Source: Sphingobacteriaceae bacterium (GTDB lineage Bacteria; Bacteroidota; Bacteroidia; B-17B0; Aurantibacillaceae). Taken from it: 64,000 nt of DNA. The notes beneath the pieces were generated by a model. That model was given only the letters and a program-made list of their open reading frames with translations. It ran no database searches and was not told the origin of the DNA. A program made the position numbers and the translations under genes. The stretch covers positions 1-64,000 of the forward strand of contig JAHEYC010000006.1 of NCBI GenBank assembly GCA_023251775.1. The letters are read 5' to 3'. Shown one piece after another: positions 18,610 to 28,115 of this stretch (position 1 is the first letter of the stretch; the number at the start of each line of letters is the position of its first letter).

Positions 18610-19353
18610 ATGTCGGCGGTTTACAACATATTGGATACATTTGATACCATTACCTTGGGGGAAATGGATAAGGTGAAACTAATGGATCGTATGGATTCAA
18701 AATATATGTTCACTATGCAAATGCTTCCGCAACTACTCGATAATTGCAAAGCCCATTATTTTGTGACCGATATTGGCGGTAAAAAATATTCGAGTTACGA
18801 AACACTTTATTTTGATACCAACGATTATAAGCTATATACGCAACATCATTCGGGAAAACTTAATCGTTATAAAATAAGAAAGCGTACGTATGTAGAAAGC
18901 GCTTTAACTTTTCTGGAAGTTAAATTCAAAGACAATAAAGGGAGAACGACCAAAGACCGCATAAAACTTAAGACCAATGAACTCGATGCTAAAGCTATTG
19001 CCTTCATTGAAAAAGAAACGCCTTTAAAAGCGCAAGACCTAAAACCAAGTGTACAAATAAATTATACGCGAATTACCCTGGTAAATAAGGCACTTAACGA
19101 GCGTATCACTATTGATCTGAACTTGACCATTAGTAAGGACACGTATTCACGATCATTCAATAATGTGGTGATAGCAGAGATAAAACAAAACAAACAGAGT
19201 TATTCAGAATTCACTCATCTTATGAGAGAGAATCGTATTAAGGAAGGTGCCATGAGTAAATATTGTTTTGGCATAAGCAATCTTGTGGGTGAAGTTAAAA
19301 AGAATAATTTTAAAGAGAAGAATTTACGAGTATTAAAACTAAATAACGTTTAA
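18610..19353 (+). CDS. VTC-domain (polyphosphate polymerase fold) protein
   Basis: This 247-residue cytoplasmic protein consists of one VTC domain, the triphosphate-tunnel fold of the yeast polyphosphate polymerase Vtc4. The tunnel-lining motifs are visible: SSYETLYFDTNDYKLY, the basic YKIRKRTY strand, FLEVKFK, and near the end VVIAEIKQNK. In yeast the domain makes polyphosphate from ATP at the membrane. Bacterial versions are little studied. Its ATG-TAA junction overlaps the DUF4956 gene by 1 nt. CotH, VTC and DUF4956 genes are often neighbours in bacteria, which argues for a shared membrane-linked phosphate-polymer or phosphorylation system. Confidence 0.87.
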   Translation: MSAVYNILDTFDTITLGEMDKVKLMDRMDSKYMFTMQMLPQLLDNCKAHYFVTDIGGKKYSSYETLYFDTNDYKLYTQHHSGKLNRYKIRKRTYVESALTFLEVKFKDNKGRTTKDRIKLKTNELDAKAIAFIEKETPLKAQDLKPSVQINYTRITLVNKALNERITIDLNLTISKDTYSRSFNNVVIAEIKQNKQSYSEFTHLMRENRIKEGAMSKYCFGISNLVGEVKKNNFKEKNLRVLKLNNV

Positions 19354-19973
19354 TGGAAACAGAAGCAATTACCGACGGCCTCGACGCCTTAATGAAGATC
19401 TCAGGAAAATTTGGAGCCCGATTGATTATTGATATGATCTTTGTGATCCTACTTTTAAAATTCATTTATATCAAACGCTATAAAAGCAAGGATTATGTAT
19501 TTACCTTCTTTGTATTCAACATTGTTATCTTTTCGGTAGCATTCTTATTGAATAAAGTGGAGCTTTCGTTGGGAGCAGCTTTTGGTTTGTTCGCCGTATT
19601 TGGAATGTTGCGTTATAAAACAGAAGAGATCAGCATCAAAGATATGACCTATCTCTTTTTGAACATTGCTATTGGTCTTATTTGTGCCGTTACAAAGATC
19701 AAGGGCGATGATATGTTCGAATATTTATTCTTGATAGGATTAAATTTACTCATCTTCATCATTATTTATCTTTTAGAAAGCAATGTATTCATGAAACGCG
19801 AATCGATGAAGTTGGTGAATTATGAGAAGATCGAGAATATTAAAGCTAATGATCATACACAGTTATTGGCTGATCTTAGAGAGCGAACAGGGATCAACAT
19901 TCACAGGGTAGTAATTCAAAAAGTGGATTTCCTTAAAGATTCAGCGCAAATAAAGATCTATTACTACGAATAA
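19353..19973 (+). CDS. DUF4956 membrane protein
   Basis: This 206-residue protein has four or five predicted membrane helices in its first 145 residues, including LIIDMIFVILLLKFIYI, VFNIVIFSVAFLL, a glycine/alanine-rich GAAFGLFAVFGMLRYKTEEI segment and LFLIGLNLLIFIIIYLL. A soluble C-terminal part of about 60 residues follows. It matches the DUF4956 family, which is regularly encoded beside VTC genes. It overlaps that gene by 1 nt, so translation is coupled. It may anchor the VTC enzyme or carry its product across the inner membrane; this is inferred from context only. Confidence 0.87.
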   Translation: METEAITDGLDALMKISGKFGARLIIDMIFVILLLKFIYIKRYKSKDYVFTFFVFNIVIFSVAFLLNKVELSLGAAFGLFAVFGMLRYKTEEISIKDMTYLFLNIAIGLICAVTKIKGDDMFEYLFLIGLNLLIFIIIYLLESNVFMKRESMKLVNYEKIENIKANDHTQLLADLRERTGINIHRVVIQKVDFLKDSAQIKIYYYE

Positions 19974-19976
19974 TTC

Positions 19977-20069
19977 TTTAACCACGAAAGGCACGAAAAA
20001 TTTTTCACGAAGGGCACGAAAGATGTATTGTGCATTTCGTGTAAGCTTTTTGTGTGTTTCGTGGTTAAA
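19977..20069. repeat. Palindromic CACGAA-type intergenic element
   Basis: This 93-bp element fills the gap between two convergent genes. TTTAACCACGAAA at 19977-19989 is mirrored exactly by TTTCGTGGTTAAA at 20057-20069. Between them are further CACGAA units (ggCACGAA, ttCACGAAggg, CACGAAag) and, near the right end, ATTTCGTG. Such AACCACGAA elements occur in many unrelated environmental genomes, from memory. It could act as a bidirectional terminator here. Confidence 0.7.
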
Positions 20070-20085
20070 AAAGCGAGTAACTGCG

Positions 20086-20445
20086 TCAAAACTTATCTTC
20101 CATCTCAACACAAACCTTTTCTACATTTCCATTCATTGGAGGCATGAGCTTGGTGAGTTTAACCTTTAACGAAACAATTGTTTTAAACTCAGCAGCTATC
20201 TCATCAAAGATGCGTTTACATACATGCTCAATTAATTTTGAACGCACTGCCATTTGTTTTTTAGAGATCTCGTAAATAGCGCAGTAATCTATAGTCTCTT
20301 TAAGTTCGTCTGAAATAGCAGCTTTGCTAAAGTCAGTGGTCATATATACATCCACAACATAATTAGCCCCTATCTTTGCTTCTTCTTCTAAGCAACCATG
20401 AAAGGCATACAGTTTAATTCCTTCTATATTTATTTTGTGGATCAT
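20086..20445 (-). CDS. folB: Dihydroneopterin aldolase
   Basis: FolB cleaves 7,8-dihydroneopterin to 6-hydroxymethyl-dihydropterin in folate synthesis, in the cytoplasm. The chosen start (20445, MIHKINIEG) gives 119 residues, normal for the family. The longer ORF start would place translation across the promoter. Conserved parts are the N-terminal LYAFHGCLEEE with the active-site Glu region, DYCAIYEI, and the C-terminal KVKLTKLMPPM segment with the conserved Lys-Pro. It is monocistronic, directly downstream of the terminator of the giant SprB-repeat gene and convergent with the CotH operon. Confidence 0.92.
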   Translation of the reverse strand: MIHKINIEGIKLYAFHGCLEEEAKIGANYVVDVYMTTDFSKAAISDELKETIDYCAIYEISKKQMAVRSKLIEHVCKRIFDEIAAEFKTIVSLKVKLTKLMPPMNGNVEKVCVEMEDKF

Positions 20446-20452
20446 TAGCCTG

Positions 20453-20460
20453 CAAATATA
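20453..20460 (-). promoter_or_regulatory. Candidate folB promoter (-7 element)
   Basis: The minus strand reads TATATTTG, an exact TAnnTTTG match, 7 nt upstream of the chosen folB start. The transcript would be almost leaderless. It also shows why the longer ORF start is unlikely. Confidence 0.45.
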
Positions 20461-20469
20461 CTCAAAATA

Positions 20470-20501
20470 AAAAGGCGTCACTACTTATCGTGACGCCTTT
20501 T
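20470..20501 (-). terminator. Terminator of the giant SprB-repeat gene
   Basis: AAAAGGCGTCAC pairs perfectly with GTGACGCCTTTT around an 8-base loop, followed on the minus strand by TTTTTATTTTG. It begins 15 nt past the giant gene's stop codon. Its T tract runs into the folB promoter region. Confidence 0.85.
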
Positions 20502-20516
20502 CTTTTGAATGTTTTG

Positions 20517-23500
20517 TTATTGTTGACGGATCACAGTTACATGTCCCACAAAGTATTTTTTATACCCTTGAAGATCGGTGATCAAGATCTTGTAAATATA
20601 AACACCTTCTTCAACTACCTTATCCTTTACACGACCATTCCAGCCCTTGTGTAAATTGTCTGAACTAAATAATAATTCACCCCAACGATCAAAGATCTCT
20701 AATTTGTATTTATCCTCTGCTTTGATACCATAACCTTGAGGGTAGAAAGATTCGTTAAGATTATTATCATCCGGCGTGAACGCATTTGGAATATAGATGC
20801 CAACGTCGTTCAATACTTCAATGTTCTTCTTTAATGTATCCTTACAACCATACATGTTGGTGGCAACTAACCATGCCGGATAAACCCCAAGGTAATTATA
20901 GGTATGCGTTGGATTTACTGCCGTAGATGAATTATTCTTTGACGTATAATCACTGAATTCCCAATAGTACGATGTTGCCGCTATGGAAAGATTAGTGAAT
21001 GTTACAACAGGATCCAATAATGTAACAGTTTGTGGTATCGCATCAAAGTTGGCAATTGGCAATGGCCATACCTCAACATAATTTAAATAAGTGGTGTCGA
21101 TCTTACAGCCATATTGATTTGTGATCTGTAATGATACGTCATAATTTCCATCTGTACCATACGTAATACTTTGGTAAGAATTATTTCCATTCGCTTCAGG
21201 ACCATTTCCAAAATTCCAAATATAAGTATCGCTCTTAGAAGAATCAGATAAAGCTTGGAATTGTACTGTCCAAGGCATACAACCTTTACGCGGTGTTGAC
21301 GAGAACGAACCAACAGGTAAAGGATTTACTCTAACGGTGAACTCTGCTGTTCCTCCCGGAATTGTACAACCATCGCTTATGGTAACTGTGTACATATTTG
21401 GTGTATTAAGCGAATAGGACGCAGTTACTAAAATACTTGGTGTAGATTGATTACCCGGTTGCCAGTTGAATGTGTAAGGACCACCATTACCCGGACTTGT
21501 TATAACCGGAGTTAGTACAACATTATCTTTAGCACATTTTGTTACCGAGAATCCAGTGCCGGTTAATTGAGGTTTAACATGCACAATAACATCAATAGGA
21601 CCATTTAAACATCCATTTGCATCTGTAACCATTACTGTGTATGTTGAAGAAATATTCGGCGTAACTGTATGTGGTCCGCCCAACGTTGAAGTGATCACAC
21701 TACCCGGAGTTGTCCAATTATAGGTATAAGGTAAGGTACCTCCGCCAGCTGCTGCAAAAATTTGAATGAAACGTCCGTAACAAATAGTATCCGGTCCGCC
21801 ACCTGTTAAGATCAATTTATTTGGTTGAGTAACATTTATTACACCGATCGCTTTACAACCATACATATCGGTAACTGTTCCTGTATAAACCGAAGCAACA
21901 ATTCCTGTTATTGTTCCTGTTGTTGCTGCAATAGGAGCCCAATTATAAGTGAATGGCGAATTTCCTGTTGGTGTCATCCATGCACTTCCGTTTGGTTGAC
22001 CAAAACATAAAGGAGAAACAAAACCTAACGTTACTGTTGGTAATGCAGGCGCAGGTACATCCACTGTTTTTGTAATGATACAACCATTATTATCGGTTGT
22101 AGTAAGCATCCACACACCGCCATTTAAATTGATAGCAATATTTGTGTTTTGTGGTGTTGGCGTATTCCAATTATAACCATATGGCGAAGTTCCGCCAGTA
22201 ACAATTACGGTTGCCGAGCCATTAGCATTTCCGCAAGTTGCAGGAAGCGTTGCCGAACTTACAATAACAAGTGCACTTGGTTGGTTAAGTGTATAAACAG
22301 AACTTGTAGCACATCCTTTTACATCGGTAACAGAAAGTGTATACTGACCCGCAACTAAATTTGTTACCACTTGATTTGCCGGTGGCGTTACAGTTGTTGC
22401 TGAAGCCCAATTAATAGTATAGAATGGTGTTCCGCCTGTGATATTTGTATTGATCAATCCGTTGTTACCACCATTACATAAAATTTGTATCACTGTATTT
22501 GTGGTAATAATAAGTGGCTGCGGTTGCGTTAATGTAACTGAGCTGCTTGTAACACATCCTTTAGCATCGGTAATAACGCAAGTAAATGTTCCTGCACCAA
22601 CGTTGGTTAGTAATGAATTTGTTTGCGCAGATGGGGTCCAACTATACGTATAACCAGGAGTTCCTCCATTCACAAGTGCAGGTGCTTGCCCGTTAAATGA
22701 TAAGAAACAACTCGAATGCGTTGGTGTACCAATAGCACTTACCAATTGCGGCGGTTGATTAATGAGAACATTCGCACTTGCGATACAACCTGCACCGTCA
22801 AATACTGTGATGCTATGTAAACCTGCAGGTAAATTTACTACCGCAGAAGTTGTTTGTGCTGCAAAACTCCACAAATAAGTCATTGGTGGAACTAATACCG
22901 AAGAGATAACTGTTGCGGCACCAGTTGCATTTCCAAAACAATCAACATGGGTTGAGAATGTATTGGCGATGGTTGGTCCTGCAATATTAGGAATGTTTGC
23001 AATGGTTGTTGTTGAACATCCATTCGCATCAGTAACCATAATTGTATAAGGACCTGCTGTAACACTTGTTAATCCCGGATTTGTGTAAGTTGGACTTCCA
23101 CTCCATAAATATGTATAACCCCCTGCTCCGCCCGATGCAGCTACCGAAGCACTTCCGTTTGCTTGACCGCAATTTGTTGAAACGATCCCTAAAATAGTTG
23201 CGTTCAATTGTGTAGGTTGAGTAATAGTTATGGTTTGTGTTTGCTGACAACCATTACCATCAGTAATAATAACTGTATGTGTTCCCGGACCAAGATTACT
23301 TGCCACCGGTGTTACATTTAAACTTGGTAACCATAAGAATGTTGGAATACCCGATCCACCTGAATAAGCAACATTACCTATTCCGTTATTCGCATTAAAA
23401 CATGTTACGTTACTTGAAGTTAATGTGGCAGTTAATCCAGGAGGTTGCGTGATATTTACAAATCCTGTTGCTGTACAACTTTTTGTATCGGTAACAGTAA

Positions 23501-26500
23501 ATGTATACAAGCCGGCAATTAAATTACTTGCGGTAGGATTTGTTTGAGCATTGCTCCAGTTATATAAATATCCCGGAGTTCCGCCACTTGCATTAATAGT
23601 TGCAAAACCATTACTACCTCCCGAACAACTTACACTTCCTACAGCACTAATTGTTCCAACCAATAAAGGTGGTTGAGAGATACTGAATGTTACTATTGCA
23701 ATACAATTATTTGCATCGGTTGCTGTCATTGTATAATTAACCGGACAAAGATTACTTACACTTTGTGTTGCTAAAGGTCCTGCACCTCCAACATAAAAAT
23801 AAGAAACAGGGCCAACGTTATTTGTTGTAGTTGCAAATGCCATACCATTACATGCATTGAAACATGTAACATTTGTTTTAGAAACACTCGCTAATAATTG
23901 TGGAGGATTATTTAATTGAACAGAACCATTGATGATACAACCTTTGCTGTCCATTACCGTTACTAAATAAACACCCGCTCCCATATTACCGGGTGAGGCA
24001 GTACCTTGGCCTGATCCCGGATTTGGTGTCCATGTATAATTATATGCAGGAGTTCCACCTAATACACCTGCATTAGCATTACCGTTGGTAGCGCCAAAAC
24101 ATAAAGGATTATTTCCTGAAACATTTATAGTTAATGATGTTGGTTGAGTAATAAGAACACTTGCTGTTGCAACGCAACCAACATTATCGGTTACACTTAC
24201 TGTATAAACTCCGGCCGACATATTTGTTGATAATGGAGTGATCTGCGCATTGCTCCACATATAGGTATATGGTAAAGATCCACCACTTGCAGAAGCTGAA
24301 GCCGCTGCATTATTGCCACCAAAACAACTCACGTTAGTTTGACTTATAATAGAAATGCTTGGTCCTGATGAATTAGGAACTGTTGCTGCTCCAGGGTAAA
24401 TACAACCATTCGCATCTTGAACAGCTACTGTGTATGTACCCGCAGGAATATTATTTAATAAAGGACCTGTAGTACTTGTACTCCATGTATATGTATAAGG
24501 ACCATTTCCGCCGCTTGCACTTACACTTGCACTACCATTGCTTTGATTACAATTTGCAGTAGTTGTACTGCTTAATACTGTTACCGAAGTAGGTTGAGTA
24601 ACGTTTACTGTTTTGGTTAGATTACATCCTTTTGTATCTGTAACAGTAACCGAATAAACACCAACTGATAAACCTGCTGCTGTTGAAAGTGTTGATCCGC
24701 CGGGTGTCCACAAATATGTGAAGCCCGGATTACCACCGGTAATATTTGAAACCGTTGCACTTCCACTTGAACCATTATAACATAATACACTTGAACTGTT
24801 AACTGCAAAATTTAATACTGCAGGTTGAGTGATTGTAATGTTGGTATTTGATTTACATCCATTAAAATCGGTTAAATAAACTGTGTAATTTCCAGGAGCA
24901 AGATTGGTAGCCATTGGACCTAATTGTGTATTACTCCAACTATATGTAATTGGCGCAGTGAACGGACCTATGCTACTTGCAATTGCAATTCCATTACTAA
25001 AACCAAAACATGTAACCGGACTAAAGCTTGCAATTACTGCTGTTCCACCAGGAGTTGCACCAACCGAAATTTGCCCTGTTGCTAAACAATTGTTTTGATC
25101 CTTAACTGTAATTGTATAATTTCCTGTAGGAACTCCATTTGACACAGGATTATTTCCACCCATTGGCGACCAAGTGTATGTATATCCTCCTGCACCACCC
25201 GCTGCTGTTACACTTGCAACACCATTAAAGCCTGCACAAATTGCATTGGTACTTGAAAGCGTTAATGTTACAGGCAAAGGGTTAATAACCGCAACGGTTT
25301 TTGTAAGCGTACATCCTTTGCTATCAATAACTGTAATGTTATAAGCAGCAGCCGTAATATTTGTTGTAAATACATTTGATGCCTGATTTGGTCCGGCATT
25401 TAAATTGTATAAATATGGTCCGGTTCCACCACCTGCCAATGCAGTAATGGTTCCATTATTTCCACCAAAACAACTTGGTGAAACTGAACTTAAGGTTAAC
25501 GTTAATTGGGCAGGTTGACTAATATTTAATGTAACTGTAGTTACACAACCCATAGCATCCATTACATTCACCGTATAATTTTGCGCAGTTAAATTTGTAA
25601 AGAATCCAAATCCACTTGTGATATTTCCGGGAGTTAATGTGTAATTATAATTTGGTGTTCCGCCAAACGTATTCAAAGTGAAACTTCCGTTTGCACCGCC
25701 AAAACAACTCACGTTACTAACACTTGCTACTGCCGAACTTGGACTTCCAGTATTTCCAATAACAAAGTTTACAGTAAATGTGCAACCATTCGCATCCATA
25801 ATGACCACACTTTTTGGTCCTGCCAATTGATTGATCACAAAACTATTTGTATTAAATGCCGTGTTGTTCCAAGAATATTGATAAGGACCAACACCGCCCG
25901 TGATAGAAGATACAGTTGCAGATCCATTAGAGTTACCGCAAGCTGCCGGAGTTATAGTTAAGTTCGCCGCAGATGGTCCAACCACTGTTGTTACTGTAGC
26001 AACAATACTAAATGTACAACCTACTGCATCTTTTACAGTGATGGTATGATTACCCGCAGCAAGACTTCCTGTAACAGATCCCGTTGGTACGCTGTTCAAA
26101 CTAAATGTAAATGGACCAACTCCACCGGTTACACCCGTGATACCAATGATACCTGTGTTTGCAGCACATGCCGTTGGCGCCATAGTGAAAGTAATATTAC
26201 TTGGAGGAATTGTATTTACAATAGAAACTGTTTTAGTGAATGTACATCCATTCACATCAATTACGCCAATAGTATAAGTACCTGCTGCTAAATTTGAAAA
26301 GTTTGTTGCAGTACTATAAGGACCGTTATTAATGTTGAATGAATACGTTGGTGTTCCACCTGTAACTGCGCCGGCAACAATGATCCCGGTATTGTTTGCA
26401 CAACTTGCATTTGTGAATGTTGTAGCAAGTGCGGTAATTCCGGGTGTGTTACCAACCGTTGTTGTTACTGTGAATGTACATCCAAAATTATTTGTGAGCA

Positions 26501-27911
26501 CAACCGTATAATTACCGGGAGCCAATGGCGTTAAGGTTTGTGTAACAATTGGATTTCCGTTGAGCGTCATCGCTGTGATGAATTGCCCGGGAGGCGAAGT
26601 ATTCGCAATTACTATCTTACCATTATTCTGTCCGCAAAATGCATTTGTAACTGTAAGCACAGCAGCAGGTGATGCATTAACAACGACGACAGCTGTTGTA
26701 CTCGTTATACAACCATTATCATTTACAGTATGTGTTACGGTGTATGTGCCGGGCAATGTAAAACTTCCTACATAGTTTGCAACGTTACCCGTTGCAGGAG
26801 CACCTGCTACAGGGTTGAATGCATACGTATGTATTCCACCCGGACTAGCCGCATTAAAATTAAATGAATTACCATTGATACATTGCGTTGCATTAGGAAT
26901 TGCAAATGCAGGCGATAAACCAAAAATAGTTATTTGCGTTGTGACGACATTTGTACACGAACCAATAGCAACGGTATGCGAAACTGTGTACACTCCGGGA
27001 TTACCAAATGTAATGAGGGGATTAGTGGACGAACTTATGGCTAACGTTGTATTCGCTGCCGGCGTTACGGCCCACGTATGGCTAACACCTGCGGTTCCTG
27101 TGTGATTAAATTGAATTGGTGTGTTGATGCAACCGTTAGAGTTTAGTGGAGTAAATGCAGCTGAAACAGCAGGCACAACTTGAACTTGAATAGTTTGTTG
27201 TAAGGTATTACATGGTGTTGAAACAACCGCTGTGTAATTTGTTGTTACAACAGGGGAAACTACAATAGCTGAAGTTGTTTGATTAGTTGGAAGCCATGTA
27301 TAAGTTGTTTGACCGCAACCACCGGCAACATTGGTAATACTTAATGTAGAACTTCCCGGCGAACAAAAGATCAATGGGTTTCCGTTTATATTAAAACTTA
27401 ATGGAACAAAAATTCCGGGAACTGTAAATGCAAGTGGTGCCGTCCAAGGACCAACACTATTTGTACCACTCACCCATTCGCGTGCTGCAACAAAATATGT
27501 TTGACCGGGACATAAACCTGCGTAACAAATTACCACAGGCCAGTATGGTTCTTGAATACACTGATCGGGCCAACCCGGAGCAACATATGCAGGAACATTT
27601 AAAAGAGAATTGAACCAAGGAAATTGATTGAATGTAACACCGGGACCAGCCCAGTTCAACAACTGTGTTTGCATTGTTGCAGGGGGAGTTCCGGTTAATT
27701 GATTTGCTGTACACCTTATCTCGGCTTGCAACCAATAAGGTCCTCCGCCACAAGTGGCAGCATTTGAACTTGCAGTGATAGTAACGCAAGTTGGTCCAAC
27801 TGTAATAACAGGGTTAACCAAGGCCATTCCATGACTCGCATATAATTTGCTAAAGAGCGCCGCCATAAAAAGTATGGCGATCAAAATTCCTGCTCTTGGT
27901 TTTAAAAACAT
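20517..27911 (-). CDS. Giant SprB-repeat surface protein with PKD domains and T9SS type B (CHU_C) sorting domain
   Basis: The start at 27911 (MFLKPRAG) gives about 2464 residues and a normal signal peptide; the ORF's upstream ATG would add 28 basic residues. After a unique N-terminal part (about 200 residues) and PKD-like domains come about 21 SprB-type repeats of 75-85 residues. Their signature is a Cys followed by FGGxNG, then GGTxPYxYxW and a closing DxxGC. Two PKD domains and a gliding-motility-associated C-terminal domain (NAFTPDDNNLNESFYP, YKLEIFDRWGELLF) end the protein. It should be exported by T9SS type B sorting and act as an adhesin. The closest functional model is SprB of Flavobacterium. 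Confidence 0.9.
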   Translation of the reverse strand: MFLKPRAGILIAILFMAALFSKLYASHGMALVNPVITVGPTCVTITASSNAATCGGGPYWLQAEIRCTANQLTGTPPATMQTQLLNWAGPGVTFNQFPWFNSLLNVPAYVAPGWPDQCIQEPYWPVVICYAGLCPGQTYFVAAREWVSGTNSVGPWTAPLAFTVPGIFVPLSFNINGNPLIFCSPGSSTLSITNVAGGCGQTTYTWLPTNQTTSAIVVSPVVTTNYTAVVSTPCNTLQQTIQVQVVPAVSAAFTPLNSNGCINTPIQFNHTGTAGVSHTWAVTPAANTTLAISSSTNPLITFGNPGVYTVSHTVAIGSCTNVVTTQITIFGLSPAFAIPNATQCINGNSFNFNAASPGGIHTYAFNPVAGAPATGNVANYVGSFTLPGTYTVTHTVNDNGCITSTTAVVVVNASPAAVLTVTNAFCGQNNGKIVIANTSPPGQFITAMTLNGNPIVTQTLTPLAPGNYTVVLTNNFGCTFTVTTTVGNTPGITALATTFTNASCANNTGIIVAGAVTGGTPTYSFNINNGPYSTATNFSNLAAGTYTIGVIDVNGCTFTKTVSIVNTIPPSNITFTMAPTACAANTGIIGITGVTGGVGPFTFSLNSVPTGSVTGSLAAGNHTITVKDAVGCTFSIVATVTTVVGPSAANLTITPAACGNSNGSATVSSITGGVGPYQYSWNNTAFNTNSFVINQLAGPKSVVIMDANGCTFTVNFVIGNTGSPSSAVASVSNVSCFGGANGSFTLNTFGGTPNYNYTLTPGNITSGFGFFTNLTAQNYTVNVMDAMGCVTTVTLNISQPAQLTLTLSSVSPSCFGGNNGTITALAGGGTGPYLYNLNAGPNQASNVFTTNITAAAYNITVIDSKGCTLTKTVAVINPLPVTLTLSSTNAICAGFNGVASVTAAGGAGGYTYTWSPMGGNNPVSNGVPTGNYTITVKDQNNCLATGQISVGATPGGTAVIASFSPVTCFGFSNGIAIASSIGPFTAPITYSWSNTQLGPMATNLAPGNYTVYLTDFNGCKSNTNITITQPAVLNFAVNSSSVLCYNGSSGSATVSNITGGNPGFTYLWTPGGSTLSTAAGLSVGVYSVTVTDTKGCNLTKTVNVTQPTSVTVLSSTTTANCNQSNGSASVSASGGNGPYTYTWSTSTTGPLLNNIPAGTYTVAVQDANGCIYPGAATVPNSSGPSISIISQTNVSCFGGNNAAASASASGGSLPYTYMWSNAQITPLSTNMSAGVYTVSVTDNVGCVATASVLITQPTSLTINVSGNNPLCFGATNGNANAGVLGGTPAYNYTWTPNPGSGQGTASPGNMGAGVYLVTVMDSKGCIINGSVQLNNPPQLLASVSKTNVTCFNACNGMAFATTTNNVGPVSYFYVGGAGPLATQSVSNLCPVNYTMTATDANNCIAIVTFSISQPPLLVGTISAVGSVSCSGGSNGFATINASGGTPGYLYNWSNAQTNPTASNLIAGLYTFTVTDTKSCTATGFVNITQPPGLTATLTSSNVTCFNANNGIGNVAYSGGSGIPTFLWLPSLNVTPVASNLGPGTHTVIITDGNGCQQTQTITITQPTQLNATILGIVSTNCGQANGSASVAASGGAGGYTYLWSGSPTYTNPGLTSVTAGPYTIMVTDANGCSTTTIANIPNIAGPTIANTFSTHVDCFGNATGAATVISSVLVPPMTYLWSFAAQTTSAVVNLPAGLHSITVFDGAGCIASANVLINQPPQLVSAIGTPTHSSCFLSFNGQAPALVNGGTPGYTYSWTPSAQTNSLLTNVGAGTFTCVITDAKGCVTSSSVTLTQPQPLIITTNTVIQILCNGGNNGLINTNITGGTPFYTINWASATTVTPPANQVVTNLVAGQYTLSVTDVKGCATSSVYTLNQPSALVIVSSATLPATCGNANGSATVIVTGGTSPYGYNWNTPTPQNTNIAINLNGGVWMLTTTDNNGCIITKTVDVPAPALPTVTLGFVSPLCFGQPNGSAWMTPTGNSPFTYNWAPIAATTGTITGIVASVYTGTVTDMYGCKAIGVINVTQPNKLILTGGGPDTICYGRFIQIFAAAGGGTLPYTYNWTTPGSVITSTLGGPHTVTPNISSTYTVMVTDANGCLNGPIDVIVHVKPQLTGTGFSVTKCAKDNVVLTPVITSPGNGGPYTFNWQPGNQSTPSILVTASYSLNTPNMYTVTISDGCTIPGGTAEFTVRVNPLPVGSFSSTPRKGCMPWTVQFQALSDSSKSDTYIWNFGNGPEANGNNSYQSITYGTDGNYDVSLQITNQYGCKIDTTYLNYVEVWPLPIANFDAIPQTVTLLDPVVTFTNLSIAATSYYWEFSDYTSKNNSSTAVNPTHTYNYLGVYPAWLVATNMYGCKDTLKKNIEVLNDVGIYIPNAFTPDDNNLNESFYPQGYGIKAEDKYKLEIFDRWGELLFSSDNLHKGWNGRVKDKVVEEGVYIYKILITDLQGYKKYFVGHVTVIRQQ

Positions 27912-27929
27912 AACCTGAAAAATTTTTTT

Positions 27930-27937
27930 TAAATATA
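27930..27937 (-). promoter_or_regulatory. Candidate -7 element of the giant SprB-repeat gene
   Basis: The minus strand reads TATATTTA, seven of eight bases matching TAnnTTTG, 18 nt upstream of the start chosen at 27911. No good -33 TTG is seen. Its position supports the shorter start. Confidence 0.33.
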
Positions 27938-28053
27938 GCCTTTTGCGAGTGATAAGACCGCGCGCTTTGCTAAGTAATAATGCCCTTTCACTCAAAAGGT
28001 TTTACCTTTTTTAAAGAGGGCCAAAAACGATCCAACGAAAAGATGGACCTAAG

Positions 28054-28077
28054 AAAAATGACGAAAAACTCATTTTT
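28054..28077 (-). terminator. Weak terminator-like hairpin after the SBBP protein gene
   Basis: AAAAATGA pairs with TCATTTTT around an 8-base loop, about 40 nt past the stop of the SBBP gene on the minus strand. It is AT-rich and so weak. A second small stem, AAAAGG with CCTTTT, lies at 27994-28010 in the same gap. Confidence 0.4.
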
Positions 28078-28115
28078 TGCTCAAAAATAACGAAAAATGA
28101 TGCTTTTTTAACAAA

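Noticed and set aside
20446-20481. Longer start for folB
   Set aside because: It would begin in the terminator and cross an exact -7 promoter element; the family starts at MIHKINIEG.
26046-26291. Plus-strand ORFs opposite the giant gene (several, 60-96 codons)
   Set aside because: Their composition mirrors the repeats on the other strand; none has a start context, signal or domain.
20517-27911. CRISPR-like or satellite DNA repeats in the giant gene
   Set aside because: The periodicity is codon-phased and explained by SprB-type protein repeats of 75-85 residues; there are no identical short repeats with unique spacers.
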